64,000 nt of DNA from JAJISG01 sp964347325 (GTDB lineage: Archaea > Thermoplasmatota > Thermoplasmata > RBG-16-68-12 > JAJISG01). A program made the position numbers and the translations under genes. The stretch lies in contig CAYFYA010000001.1 of NCBI GenBank assembly GCA_964347325.1, positions 62,001 through 126,000 on the forward strand. The letters run 5' to 3'. Below the pieces are notes generated by a model. The model was given only the letters and a program-made list of their open reading frames with translations. It made no database searches and was not told the origin of the DNA. Shown here piece by piece: positions 26,107-35,564 of this stretch. Position 1 is the first letter of the stretch. Each line of letters starts with the position of its first letter.

Positions 26107-27959
26107 ATCTCGCGTAGCCGCTCCTCCACCTTCGAGTTGAGCAGCTCGCTGATAGTCTTCCCGTCGGCCCGCCCCCGGAGCCTGCTCATGGCAACCCCCA
26201 TGAGGGGCTTGACCGCACCCTGACCTCTCTCGCGGAGAAGATTCGAATTCTCGTCGAGTATGGAGTCGAGCTCCCGCTCTAGGTCTTCGCGGCTCAGCCT
26301 CTCGAGCCCCAGATCGTCAAGGACCTCTCCCACTCCAGCACCCCTCTCCAGGGACTCTTTGAGTATCATGGGTATCGCCTCCTTGGCGAAGCGGTTCTGT
26401 GCCAGGGCGGAAAAGAGGTCTTCGAAGACGCTGTCCTCGATACCCTCCACGTCCACCCCTTCGGTCCTGAGTTCCGGTATATGGTTCAGGAAGGTCCGGG
26501 CGACCACTCCTGGGTTTCCGTGGCGTCCCGCCAACCTCTCGAAAAGGTCGTCCCATCCATCCTCATAGAGCTGCTCCGCCTGCTGGGGATGGAGCTCGAA
26601 GTCCTTAGCGAGGCCCGCGATTCTTCTCTCCGGAGGTTCGGGTAGATGCCTCGTGAGGTGGCCGAGCCAGCTACGGGACACCCTGATGGGCGCGACATCG
26701 GTCTCCGGATACATCCGGGCGCTACCGGGGAGGGGACGGCTGTAGACCGTGTGGCCGTCGGCCTTGGCGTCACGAGTCTCCTCGGGGACTCCTTCGAGGG
26801 CGGCCATGGCCCGAATCCTTGCTCGTTCGATGGCATTCAACGCTCGACCTCTCTCGTCGGCCACTAGGAGAAAGGCGTCCTTACCTCCACATCTTAAGGC
26901 GGATGCGATGGCGTCCAGCTCATTCGATGTCACGCCGTAGGCCGGTAGCTCGTCGGAATGCATCAAACCCTTTGTACCAACCACCGCAGCGTGGGCGGCC
27001 ATCTCAGGCCCCAGCCTATCCTCGAGGAGTTCGGCGAAGCCCTCTAGCTTTAATCCTAAAATGGCGCCACCTGCTCGCCTCGCCTCCCTGAGGATCTTCG
27101 ACGCACTACCCTCCAGGAGCTCCGTCAGATCCTCTGGTTGCCCCCCCAGCTTCGTCACCTTCCGCTCCCTGAGGACCTCGGAGGCCTCCAGCAACCTGAT
27201 CTGGCGCTCGACCTCCCTCTCTACGATGGTGGATACCATTCGCAGATCCTGGACGCCCTTGATCTCGACCCGGGCACCCCCCTCCACCGAGACGTTCAGA
27301 TCCTCTCGGATGGTACCCAATCCCCTCAGGACCTTCCGGGTCGATCGTAACAGTCGTCCTAACTTCAGGGCCGCAGCCCTTGCCATCTCAGGCGAGTCGA
27401 TGTCAGGCGTTGTGGCAAGCTCGATGAGGGGGATGCCCAGGCGGTCGAGCCTATACACGACCTCCCGCCCCTCCCGTCCGATGAGGCGGGCAGCATCCTC
27501 TTCCAGGCCGATGGTCGGAATGCCGATGGTCTTTCCATCCACCTCCATGGACCCGTTTATAGCCACTAGGGCGCTTCTCTGAAAGCCCGTCGTGTTGGAC
27601 CCGTCGATGACGACTTTCCGCATGAAGTGGACTTCGTCGACGGGTTTAGCTCCCAACATCAAGGCCACTGTGAGGACGGTCTCAATGGCCTCCCTGTTTG
27701 CCTCATGGGGGGGCTCCTCATCGGCTTCCACCAGGCAGCTCGTGCCCGTGGTCTGATACCGAAAGACGAGGTCCTTCTCGGCCTCCTCCAGGGCCGCTCT
27801 GTCTACTTCCCCCAGTTCGCTCTGAGTGGGCCGGAGTCTTCGCACGAACTGCTCCTTCACCTCATCCACAAGTCTAGAATCGCAGTTACAGAACAGCTTG
27901 TGGGTGGCTAGCTGCTGGTGAATCTCGAGGCCTACCCTGATGGGTCGCTCCATGGTCAA
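26103..27959 (-). CDS. gatE: Glu-tRNA(Gln) amidotransferase subunit E
   Basis: This 618-aa archaeal GatE activates the glutamyl end of Glu-tRNA(Gln) by phosphorylation and amidates it with ammonia from GatD. The N-terminus RVGLEIHQQLATHKLFC matches the GatB/GatE kinase domain. An AspRS-like insertion and the helical and YqeY tail domains complete the usual length. Starts at 27959 or 27953 (MERPIRV) are both possible. gatD lies upstream on the same strand. Confidence 0.97.
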   Translation of the reverse strand: MTMERPIRVGLEIHQQLATHKLFCNCDSRLVDEVKEQFVRRLRPTQSELGEVDRAALEEAEKDLVFRYQTTGTSCLVEADEEPPHEANREAIETVLTVALMLGAKPVDEVHFMRKVVIDGSNTTGFQRSALVAINGSMEVDGKTIGIPTIGLEEDAARLIGREGREVVYRLDRLGIPLIELATTPDIDSPEMARAAALKLGRLLRSTRKVLRGLGTIREDLNVSVEGGARVEIKGVQDLRMVSTIVEREVERQIRLLEASEVLRERKVTKLGGQPEDLTELLEGSASKILREARRAGGAILGLKLEGFAELLEDRLGPEMAAHAAVVGTKGLMHSDELPAYGVTSNELDAIASALRCGGKDAFLLVADERGRALNAIERARIRAMAALEGVPEETRDAKADGHTVYSRPLPGSARMYPETDVAPIRVSRSWLGHLTRHLPEPPERRIAGLAKDFELHPQQAEQLYEDGWDDLFERLAGRHGNPGVVARTFLNHIPELRTEGVDVEGIEDSVFEDLFSALAQNRFAKEAIPMILKESLERGAGVGEVLDDLGLERLSREDLERELDSILDENSNLLRERGQGAVKPLMGVAMSRLRGRADGKTISELLNSKVEERLREI

Positions 27960-28098
27960 CTGGAAGCACGTCCAACCGCGTATAAGAGAGTTCGCGGCCC
28001 CGCGCCGCTATCGGACGGGATTCAGGATTTCCTTCTCTCTGAAACTCAGAGGAGCGGAGGTCCCAACCTTCTTATGGTATGCCGCCCCGCGCGGGCGC

Positions 28099-28383
28099 AT
28101 GCCTTAAATTCTGGTTCGACACAAGGTCGAGGACTTCGAGAAGTGGAAGCATGTTTTCGACGAGCACGGCTCCGCTCGGAAGAGCTACGGGTCCATGGGG
28201 GGACTCCTGTTCCGCAATTCCGACGATCCCGACGAAATCGTTTTCCTGATGGAGTACAGCGATCTGGACAAGGTTCGCCAGTTCGTAGATTCTCAGGATC
28301 TGAAGGATGCCATGGAGAGGGCGGGCGTGGCGGACATGCCTGACATCTATTTCCTCGACGAAGCTGACCGTCCCTCCGCCTGA
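28099..28383 (+). pseudogene. Small ABM/Dabb-like protein with stop at codon 3
   Basis: The frame reads ATG-CCT-TAA, then continues open for 92 codons with ILVRHKVEDFEKWKHVFDEH and, near the end, DMPDIYFLDEADRPS. This looks like a ferredoxin-like small protein of the antibiotic-monooxygenase/Dabb type. A TATA-like CTTATGG sits about 25 nt before the ATG, so that ATG is the expected leaderless start. Lys AAA to TAA would be a single substitution. Alternatives are a rare start at ATT/CTG (28108-28113), an in-frame ATG at 28195 giving a short form, or a sequence error. Confidence 0.65.
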
Positions 28384-28432
28384 TCGACTACGTCACTGCT
28401 TGGCCGCCGGGAGGACCAATTCCAGGACCGAT

Positions 28433-29743
28433 CTAGCCTCCCGGCCCGTAGTCCTGGAGCTCTATCCTCGGGTTGATCTCCCCAGCGAGATCGCTCACCA
28501 TCCGCTCCCGCACCTCGTCCGGGTTAGCAGTGTGGCCCAAGACCGACATAAGCTTCACGAAGGCCGTCTCTGGGAGCATGTCCTCTCCGGGGATTACCCC
28601 AGCCTTCAGGAGTTCCCGGCCCCGAGAGTAGACGTACATCCCAATCCGGCCGTAGAGAGCTTGGGACGTCATCACGATGTGGACTCCTGCTCGGACGGCC
28701 CTTCTTATGCTGGGAACGATGTCACGAGGCACGTGGCCCATCCCGGTCCCCGCCAGGACGATGCCCTTGTTCCTCTCGGCATGGTCGTCGATGGCATCGG
28801 CCGATATGTTGGGATAGGTGTACAGCAGCGCCACCCTCTCCTCCATCTTGGTATCGGCCTTCACCCTTCCCTCCGAGGCCGGGCGGTAGTCTCCTTCCCA
28901 GCTGATATCCCCCCCGACGTGGACTCTCCCCAGGGGCGTTTCGTTGATGCTCCTGAAGGCATCCCGACGGCTGCTGTGCATCTTCCGGACTTTCGTGCCC
29001 CGGTGAATCGAGGCGCGGGTATCGGAGGTCTCCTCGTGCATCAGTACCACAACCTCCCCCAGGTTGGTGGAGGCCAGGTGGGCGGCCGAGAGGAGGTTGA
29101 AGTAGGCATCGCTGCTGGGCCTGTCCGAGGACCTCTGAGCGCCCACTAGGATGACGGGACCCGTGAGGTTCCCAAGCATGAAGGAGAGGGCCGCAGAGGT
29201 GAATCCCAGGGTGTCGGTGCCGTGGGGGATGACCACCGCCTTAGACCCAGCGTTGAGGTCCTTGGCAACCTCCCTGGCCAGCTTCTTCCAGTATCTCACT
29301 TTCATGTCCTCGCTCAGGATGCTGAAGAGGACGCGGGCCTTCACGTTGCACAGGTCCTGTAGCTCGGGCACGGAGAAGGCCAGGTCCTCTGCAGTCCGTG
29401 CTGGGAAGACCGCCCCCGTCCCGTAGTCGACATAGCTGGCGATGGTCCCACCGGTTCCCAGGAAGGAGATGGTTGGCTTGGACGGGTCGCTTAGAGGTTC
29501 CTTCCTCTTCGCCGCGGGCTTCTTACTCTTCACCACCCGCTCAATAGTCAGGTCGTCGGCCACCTTCACGCCGATGTTGTATCCGGTGGCAAGCTTGAGG
29601 GTGAGGATGTCGGGGCCGCTGAAGGCGTGGTGTGGCATGATGACTCCCTGGTACTTCTTCCCCTCACTGCTCAGCCGCACCTCATCCCCTTCCTCAGCGC
29701 CGGCGGCCTTCAGGAGGTCCCTTACCCTTTTGGGATACTTCAT
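28433..29743 (-). CDS. gatD: Glu-tRNA(Gln) amidotransferase subunit D
   Basis: This 436-aa protein has an N-terminal GatD-specific beta-barrel domain (about 1-80) followed by an asparaginase-like domain. Catalytic strings are FLGTGGTIASYVDY and VIPHGTDTLGFTSAAL. It supplies ammonia to GatE. A TATA-like GTGTTTTACGG lies about 28 nt upstream of the ATG. Confidence 0.97.
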   Translation of the reverse strand: MKYPKRVRDLLKAAGAEEGDEVRLSSEGKKYQGVIMPHHAFSGPDILTLKLATGYNIGVKVADDLTIERVVKSKKPAAKRKEPLSDPSKPTISFLGTGGTIASYVDYGTGAVFPARTAEDLAFSVPELQDLCNVKARVLFSILSEDMKVRYWKKLAREVAKDLNAGSKAVVIPHGTDTLGFTSAALSFMLGNLTGPVILVGAQRSSDRPSSDAYFNLLSAAHLASTNLGEVVVLMHEETSDTRASIHRGTKVRKMHSSRRDAFRSINETPLGRVHVGGDISWEGDYRPASEGRVKADTKMEERVALLYTYPNISADAIDDHAERNKGIVLAGTGMGHVPRDIVPSIRRAVRAGVHIVMTSQALYGRIGMYVYSRGRELLKAGVIPGEDMLPETAFVKLMSVLGHTANPDEVRERMVSDLAGEINPRIELQDYGPGG

Positions 29744-29878
29744 CGGACAACGTATGGACTGCGCCGTAAAACACTTTAGCGACCGGGACGGAGGTTTAGG
29801 CCACAGACCGAGGAGACTCGTTCATCGTGAAGATGTGGAGGAAGGAATACATGAGGCGCTGCCCTTCGGAAGGTGCCG

Positions 29879-30133
29879 ATGTCAAGACGAGGCGTCCGGG
29901 AAGCCCTGAACGAGCTTCTCTGGCATCCGGAGCGGGAGGCCTCCCTCGGCCGCGTCTACTGCCACGACAGGGAGTCACCCGAGGGCTTCGTGGTGATCCA
30001 GGGCGACGAGGTTGAGGAGGTAGGCTCCTCCAGCTTCTCTGTTCGGGGTACGACCATCCCCCACTACAAGGTCTTCCGCATAACCTATGGGCAGGAGGTC
30101 CTCTTCGAGCGGAAATCGGGTGCAGGTTCCTAG
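29879..30133 (+). CDS. DUF504 / MJ1316-like RNA-end-recognition protein
   Basis: This 84-aa protein has the DUF504 pattern RGVREALNELLWHPE and IPHYKVFRITYGQEVLFER. The MJ1316 domain is predicted to recognise RNA cyclic ends and is often fused to RNA-repair enzymes, here it stands alone. The ATG at 29879 is preferred over GTG at 29873. The 3' end overlaps the convergent AlaX stop by 4 nt. Confidence 0.85.
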   Translation: MSRRGVREALNELLWHPEREASLGRVYCHDRESPEGFVVIQGDEVEEVGSSSFSVRGTTIPHYKVFRITYGQEVLFERKSGAGS

Positions 30134-30888
30134 ACGACTCCCACAGGCTCCACAAGTTCGTAGGTTATCCTGTCCACGCCCTTGCCCTTACTTCGACGCC
30201 TAAGGATTCGCATCTCCCCCAGCTCGGCAACGTTCTTGACGTGGGTTCCGCCACAGGGACACAGATCGAAGTCGCCGATCCTGATGACCCGGAGCCTCCT
30301 GATGGACTTCGGTATCAGTGACAGGATCGCCCTCTCCTCCTCGATGGTCTCCTCCAGGACTCCGCGATCCTCCTCGTAGATGCTCACGGGAGTCCCTGTC
30401 TCTACCACCCGGTTGAACTCCTCCTGGATGTTCTCCAGGTCTTCCTGGGTGAAGCTCGCCGGGGAGAAGTCCACGTGGCTGTAGTCCACGTAGATCTGGT
30501 TGCCAACGGTTCGAGCCCCGTGCATCTGGAAGATGAGACCAGAGATGAGGTGCTGGGCTGTGTGCATCCTCATGTGGGCGTAACGTCTGTCCCAGTCAAC
30601 CTTTCCCACAACGGAATCCACGGGTGGGACCACGTCGACGTAGTGACGAATCTCGCCCTTCTCCTTCAGCACCTTGGAGACTCTGGCGGAGCCCCCTTTC
30701 CACTGCAGGCGACCGGTGTCGGAGGGTTGGCCTCCGCCCTCGGCGTAGAAGATCGTCCTGTCGAGGACCACGTAGTTGCCTCCGCGCTCGGTCACCTGGG
30801 CCTCGAACTCCTTCACGTAGTTGAGCTCCTCCATGGGGGTCCCCGCGTACTCCGGGTCCTGGCCCAGGTAGATTACGGTCGTCTTCAT
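30130..30888 (-). CDS. alaX: AlaX alanyl-tRNA editing protein
   Basis: This 252-aa stand-alone editing domain hydrolyses Ser- or Gly-tRNA(Ala). Zinc-binding motifs HTAQHLISGL and CPCGGTHV are present, together with the N-terminal beta-barrel of AlaX-M type (GGGQPSDTG). It acts on mischarged tRNA in trans. Confidence 0.95.
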   Translation of the reverse strand: MKTTVIYLGQDPEYAGTPMEELNYVKEFEAQVTERGGNYVVLDRTIFYAEGGGQPSDTGRLQWKGGSARVSKVLKEKGEIRHYVDVVPPVDSVVGKVDWDRRYAHMRMHTAQHLISGLIFQMHGARTVGNQIYVDYSHVDFSPASFTQEDLENIQEEFNRVVETGTPVSIYEEDRGVLEETIEEERAILSLIPKSIRRLRVIRIGDFDLCPCGGTHVKNVAELGEMRILRRRSKGKGVDRITYELVEPVGVV

Positions 30889-30928
30889 GGCGCTCCTCGA
30901 ATTGCGATGTCTCTATAAGGAGTGTCTC

Positions 30929-32083
30929 TCAGGTTTGATAGTCCTTTAGCAGGTGTCTGGCGATGACCAACCTCTGTATCTCACTCGTCCCTTCGTAGAT
31001 CTCGGTGATCTTGGCATCCCTGTAGAGCCTCTCCACCGGGAAGTCGCGGAGATACCCGTAGCCGCCGTAGACCTGAATGGCCTCTCGAGACGCCCGGACG
31101 GCCAGATCCGATGCGAAGAGCTTTGCCATGGACGCCTCCTTGGTATACCCTATCCCGGAGTCGCGCAGGTAGGCAGCTCGGTGTATGAGGAGGCGCGCGG
31201 CATCCACCTCCGTCGCCATGTCGGCCAGCTTCCATTGAATGGCCTGGAATCCAGAGATTGCCTGGCCGAACTGCTCTCTCTCCTTTGCGTACGACAGGGC
31301 CGCCTCATAGGCTCCCCGGGCTATGCCCAGACCTTGACAGGCGATGCCGATGCGGCCGCCGTCCAGCGTGGAGAGGGCTACCCGGAACCCTTTGTTGAGC
31401 TCTCCCAGCACGCTTTCCTTGGGCACGCGGCAATCCTCGAACTCCAGGGCGGTGGTGTCCGTGGCCTTGATGCCCATCTTCTTCTCCTTCCGCACCTTAT
31501 TCAATCCAGGGGCGTCGGTCGGTATGACGAAGGCGGAGATGCCCTTGCTTCTCGGCGCGTCGGGCTCCGTCTTGGCGTAAGTCACCAAAACCTGGGCGTG
31601 CCAGGCGTTGGTCACGAAGATCTTCTGACCGTTTAGGACCCACTCATCTCCATCGAGGACGGCGGTACTCTTCATGGCCCCCGCGTCGCTCCCGGACCAC
31701 GGCTCCGTCAGGGCGTAGGCACCCAACCACCGCTCCTGGGTTAGCTTGGGGAGGTAGTGTCGCTTCTGCTCTTCCGTGCCGTATCTCAAGATCGGGTCGC
31801 AGACGAGGGAGTTGTTGACGGACATGATGGTGCCCAGGGAAGCATCGACCCGGTTGATCTCCTCCATGGCGATGCAGTAGCTCACGGTGTCCGTTCCGCC
31901 GCCACCGTACTGCTCCGGGACCATCATCCCCATGAGCCCAAGGTCGTACATCTTATTGACCAAGTCCTTGGGGAACTCCTCTGCCTCGTCGAAGTCTGGG
32001 GCTACCGGAGCAACCTCCTTATCCGCGAATTCGGCCACCATCCTGCGGAGGAGGTCCTGATCCTTGGTGAGCTCGAACTGCAC
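30929..32083 (-). CDS. Acyl-CoA dehydrogenase
   Basis: This 384-aa FAD enzyme oxidises acyl-CoA to trans-2-enoyl-CoA. It has the ALTEPWSGSDAG motif and the C-terminal YGGYGYLRDFPVERLYRDAK followed by IYEGTSEIQ with the catalytic-region Glu. Length fits the short/medium-chain group. It would feed the enoyl-CoA hydratases and thiolases encoded further right. No electron-transfer flavoprotein gene is in the window. Confidence 0.96.
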   Translation of the reverse strand: MQFELTKDQDLLRRMVAEFADKEVAPVAPDFDEAEEFPKDLVNKMYDLGLMGMMVPEQYGGGGTDTVSYCIAMEEINRVDASLGTIMSVNNSLVCDPILRYGTEEQKRHYLPKLTQERWLGAYALTEPWSGSDAGAMKSTAVLDGDEWVLNGQKIFVTNAWHAQVLVTYAKTEPDAPRSKGISAFVIPTDAPGLNKVRKEKKMGIKATDTTALEFEDCRVPKESVLGELNKGFRVALSTLDGGRIGIACQGLGIARGAYEAALSYAKEREQFGQAISGFQAIQWKLADMATEVDAARLLIHRAAYLRDSGIGYTKEASMAKLFASDLAVRASREAIQVYGGYGYLRDFPVERLYRDAKITEIYEGTSEIQRLVIARHLLKDYQT

Positions 32084-32162
32084 AGTTGACCCCTCTCGAT
32101 AGAAAGGGGACTTTGCCGGTATAAACCTTCCAGACGCAGGCTTGCGGCGACCAGCATGGGTG

Positions 32163-32690
32163 CTAAGAGCAGAGTCCGAAGGCTCTGCAGGTATAGAGGA
32201 AGATGTAAGTTCGGGCGATTCCAGCTAGGAAGTTTACAATGAGGAAGACGTGGAACTGAATCAGTTGCCCCTGCTTGTTGAACAACGAATATAGGTAGAT
32301 GGGTACCGTGTCGGGGAAGAAAGGTACGGAGAGGAGGACGAATAGCCCTATCCACCTCGTCCTCCTCACGAAGCGGGTGATGTAGCCGACGGCCTTTCCT
32401 GCCATTCGGTACCTGGCTGCATAGTATCGGATGTTGTCCTCCACCTTGAGACCAATGAGAAATATCGCTCCAGATCCCACCATCTTCCCCAGTCCGATTA
32501 CCGTGGCAATGAGGACCTCAGGGAGGCCCGGGGTCCCGATGAAGAGGGCGATTTCCACGGGGAAGGGAAGGAAGAGGGCCGTTAGGATGCTGTAGATGAA
32601 GAGGACTACGATGAAAATGGCAGGGTCGGTGGCGTAGGTCTTCAGGATACTCTCAAAGAACCCCGTGATCTCCTCCAGAACTATCTCTAT
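32163..32690 (-). CDS. VTT/DedA-like membrane protein
   Basis: This protein of about 176 aa has several hydrophobic helices (IFIVVLFIYSILTALFLPFP, IGTPGLPEVLIATVIGLGKM, FPDTVPIYLYSLFNK region) in the VTT/SNARE-associated fold, probably in lipid or small-solute handling at the cytoplasmic membrane. The only ATG in frame (32855) lies inside the divergent thi4 gene. A TATA-like TTTTTATG near 32716-32722 points to a start about 32678-32690, where only ATA, GTT and CTG codons occur, behind GGAGG. The start is uncertain. Confidence 0.7.
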   Translation of the reverse strand: MEIVLEEITGFFESILKTYATDPAIFIVVLFIYSILTALFLPFPVEIALFIGTPGLPEVLIATVIGLGKMVGSGAIFLIGLKVEDNIRYYAARYRMAGKAVGYITRFVRRTRWIGLFVLLSVPFFPDTVPIYLYSLFNKQGQLIQFHVFLIVNFLAGIARTYIFLYTCRAFGLCS

Positions 32691-32817
32691 GCCTCCGAGG
32701 CGTAATGGTCTGGCTGCATAAAAAGAGTGGAGGGCACGATTCGCAGCCGCCAGTATATGGCTCCCGCCACCGCCAAGGCTTATAAGACGGCCCTCAATAG
32801 ATGAGGGAGGCGCGGGA

Positions 32818-33600
32818 ATGCCGACCTTCGAGTACGCAAGCGAGAGCGAAATCACCAGGGCGATCCTTCAGGGCTTCGCCCGGGATCTGGAATCTTATGC
32901 CGAGTCCGACGTTATCATAGTCGGCGGTGGCCCCAGCGGTCTAATGACCGGTAGGGAGCTGGCGCAGAAGGGGGTCAAGACCCTCATCATCGAGAGGAAC
33001 AACTACCTGGGTGGGGGCTTCTGGCTGGGCGGCTACCTCATGAACACCATCACGGTCAGGGCTCCCGGGCACAAGGTCCTGGACGAGCTCGGCATCTCCT
33101 ACAAGGAGCACGCCAAGAACCTCTTCGTCACCAGCGGACCCGAGGCCTGCTCCAAGACCATCGCCGCAGCCTGTGATGCCGGCGTCAAGATTCAGAACAT
33201 GACCTCTCTGGAGGACGTGGTCGTCCGGGAGAACAACCGCGTCGGGGGGGTGGTGGTGAACTGGACCCCCGTTCAGGCTCTACCCAGGGAGATAACGTGT
33301 GTGGACCCTGTGGCCCTCGAAGCGCGGCTCGTGGTGGATGCGACAGGGCACGAGGCCGAGGTGGTATCGGCCTTGGAGAAGCGAGGCATCATCAAGATTC
33401 CGGGGGAGGGAGCCATGTGGGTCGAGAAGTCGGAGGACCTGGTGGTGGAACACACAGGGCTAATCCATCCCGGGCTCATCGTCACTGGTATGGCCGTCTC
33501 CAGCACTTACGGCCTGCCACGGATGGGGCCAACCTTCGGGGCGATGCTGCTCTCCGGCAAGAGAGCTGCCGAAGTGGCCTATGAGATCCTCACGAAGTGA
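32818..33600 (+). CDS. thi4: Thi4-type thiazole synthase
   Basis: This 260-aa FAD/NAD-fold protein makes the ADP-thiazole moiety of thiamine from NAD and glycine. Visible are VIIVGGGPSGLMTGRELA, an ERNNYLGGGFW loop, and DATGHEAEV. His takes the place of the Cys that suicidal Thi4 proteins give up, so it should use external sulfide, as archaeal homologues do. GGGAGG precedes the ATG, and a TATA box CTTATAAG (32779-32786) lies 35 nt upstream. It is followed directly by a DUF6775 gene. Confidence 0.93.
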   Translation: MPTFEYASESEITRAILQGFARDLESYAESDVIIVGGGPSGLMTGRELAQKGVKTLIIERNNYLGGGFWLGGYLMNTITVRAPGHKVLDELGISYKEHAKNLFVTSGPEACSKTIAAACDAGVKIQNMTSLEDVVVRENNRVGGVVVNWTPVQALPREITCVDPVALEARLVVDATGHEAEVVSALEKRGIIKIPGEGAMWVEKSEDLVVEHTGLIHPGLIVTGMAVSSTYGLPRMGPTFGAMLLSGKRAAEVAYEILTK

Positions 33601-33601
33601 G

Positions 33602-34405
33602 ATGCTGAAGGTCCCAGCGCGGGCCTGCCTGTACGAGGACCCCTCCTCACCAGCCATCGATGTCGGCGAGATCCGTTCCTATCTGCACGACAAGACACAC
33701 GTGGAGGTCGAAATTAGGCCCGAGTTCTTCAGTCACCACCAAGCTGATGATCTGGAGTCCCTCGCCAGACGGGTCGCCGAAATCAAGGTGCGGGACCTTC
33801 GAGGTGAGCAGGACCGGTTCGAGCCCCTGCTGGGAGAGGTGGATTTCGAGCTCAGGCTACTGCGCGATCCCCGCAAGAGGCTGCCGGGTATCCTCTACGA
33901 CGGTTTCAGGTTCCAGAACATCATGAGGTCCTTCCTTCCGCCCGAGGAAAGGAGCCTCGCAACCATGCACCTGGTCCTGAGCAGCAGGTTGCTGGGCACC
34001 TTCGACCCCAGCGACCGGCGGTACCACGCCCGCGTCATCCTGTGCGGGTATCCTTCCATCATCTCCACCAGCGGGCTCGTGGAGGGTCCCGCCAAGCCGA
34101 AGGAGTACTACCTGGTGAGGCGAGCCTACAGTACCCTAGGCATGACACCTCCCACGGAGACATTGAAGGAGGAGCTCAGAGGGCGCTTCATCGATTACGA
34201 TGACTCCAGGACCACGGAGGTGCTCAAGGGGTACGCCCTCCAAGCCTTCTTCTACCATCTCACAGGACATCCCTTCTGCGAGGACAAGACCTGCCGGCTG
34301 TACAACGCCCACTGGCAGGAGGAGATGATTCGAGCCCAGCTCACTTCGGGCGAGCTATGCGTCGAGCATGAGGGCCTGTTGAAAGGTCTGGGGCAGCCTC
34401 GCTAG
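33602..34405 (+). CDS. DUF6775-like putative metallopeptidase
   Basis: This 267-aa protein starts at the ATG 2 nt after the thi4 stop. The C-terminus carries CEDKTCRLYNAHWQEEMI, the signature I associate with DUF6775 putative metallopeptidases of archaea, with Cys/His as possible metal ligands. There is no signal peptide or membrane segment. Co-transcription with thi4 suggests a link to thiamine synthesis or sulfur supply, but this is inference only. Confidence 0.65.
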   Translation: MLKVPARACLYEDPSSPAIDVGEIRSYLHDKTHVEVEIRPEFFSHHQADDLESLARRVAEIKVRDLRGEQDRFEPLLGEVDFELRLLRDPRKRLPGILYDGFRFQNIMRSFLPPEERSLATMHLVLSSRLLGTFDPSDRRYHARVILCGYPSIISTSGLVEGPAKPKEYYLVRRAYSTLGMTPPTETLKEELRGRFIDYDDSRTTEVLKGYALQAFFYHLTGHPFCEDKTCRLYNAHWQEEMIRAQLTSGELCVEHEGLLKGLGQPR

Positions 34406-34451
34406 CCCCCCTGAGGGCAAACCTTTCAAGACGCGTTGACGTAACCGCTGC

Positions 34452-35564
34452 GTGAAGTTCGAGCCTTTTGAGATGGAAAGATGGCAGTCCACCCTCGAGC
34501 ACGATGTGGGAACCAATCTCTCGGAGAGCGGAGTGGAGCCCCTCTCCTTGGGGGACCTCCTCGGAGAGGAGGGACTGAAATCCCTCCTCGGCTCTCACCT
34601 CGGATATCCGGAGACCAGGGGTTCCCACGACCTGAGGGCGGCCATCGCCTCTCTCTATCCAGGTTGTAGCCCGGAGAACGTCCTCGCAACCACCGGCAGT
34701 TCGGAAGCCAACCTGCTAGTGACCTTGGGCACTGCTGAAAGGGGCTCCCCGTTCGTCACTGTTCTGCCCAACTACCTTCAGGTGTGGGGTGTGGCGACCT
34801 CCCTCGACTCCAGGGTGGAGGTTCTCAAGCTGAGGGCAGAAGCGGGGTGGCAGCCGAGCGAGGAGGAAGCGAAGGAGAAGGTCGGTCGTGACGCCAGAGC
34901 CATCTCGTTCTCCAACCCCAACAACCCCACCGGAGTCCGCCTTACCAGCGACAGCAGGAAGGCCCTGACGGACCTCGCCTCGGATGCCGACGCCTGGATT
35001 CTCTCCGACGAGGTCTACACGGGAGCAGAGCGGGAGGGGGATCTCACTCCATCTCTCTGGGGGGATTATGAGAAGGTACTCGTGACGGGAGGCCTCTCCA
35101 AGGCCTTTGGCCTGTCCGGCCTGAGGCTGGGTTGGGTCTGTGGCCCGCGGGAGAAGATTGAGGAACTCTGGTCCATCCACGACTACACGACAATAGCCAT
35201 CACCAAGATCAGCGAGGTGCTAGGCACAATGGCTCTGACAGAGTGGAGAGAGCGCCTCTGGTCTCGAGCCCGCTCCATCCTGCAGAGCAACCTGCCCATC
35301 CTGGAGCGTTTCGTGGTGGGCAACGATCTATCATGGGTACCGCCCGAAGCTGGGGCCATCGCCTTCCTCAAGTACCCATGGGATCTGCCCTCCACAAAGC
35401 TGGCGGAGATCGCCCGAGAGCGTGACGTCCTCGTCGTCCCCGGGTCCCACTTTGGACATGACGGGTACCTGAGGCTGGGCTACGGCATGGCGAGGGAGAC
35501 CTTGGATCAGGGGCTCCGCAAGCTCGAGAAGGCCTTCCGAGACGTTGATTCTGATGACCGTTGA
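34452..35564 (+). CDS. PLP aminotransferase, class I/II
   Basis: This 370-aa fold-type I enzyme has the cofactor Asn-Pro strings SNPNNPTG, LSDEVYTG and the Lys motif GGLSKAFGLSGLRLGW. The start is GTG at 34452. The C-terminus overlaps the FAD oxidoreductase start by 11 nt, so the two are coupled. Amino-acid specificity is not evident. A broad aromatic or aspartate-type transaminase is likely. Confidence 0.93.
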   Translation: MKFEPFEMERWQSTLEHDVGTNLSESGVEPLSLGDLLGEEGLKSLLGSHLGYPETRGSHDLRAAIASLYPGCSPENVLATTGSSEANLLVTLGTAERGSPFVTVLPNYLQVWGVATSLDSRVEVLKLRAEAGWQPSEEEAKEKVGRDARAISFSNPNNPTGVRLTSDSRKALTDLASDADAWILSDEVYTGAEREGDLTPSLWGDYEKVLVTGGLSKAFGLSGLRLGWVCGPREKIEELWSIHDYTTIAITKISEVLGTMALTEWRERLWSRARSILQSNLPILERFVVGNDLSWVPPEAGAIAFLKYPWDLPSTKLAEIARERDVLVVPGSHFGHDGYLRLGYGMARETLDQGLRKLEKAFRDVDSDDR

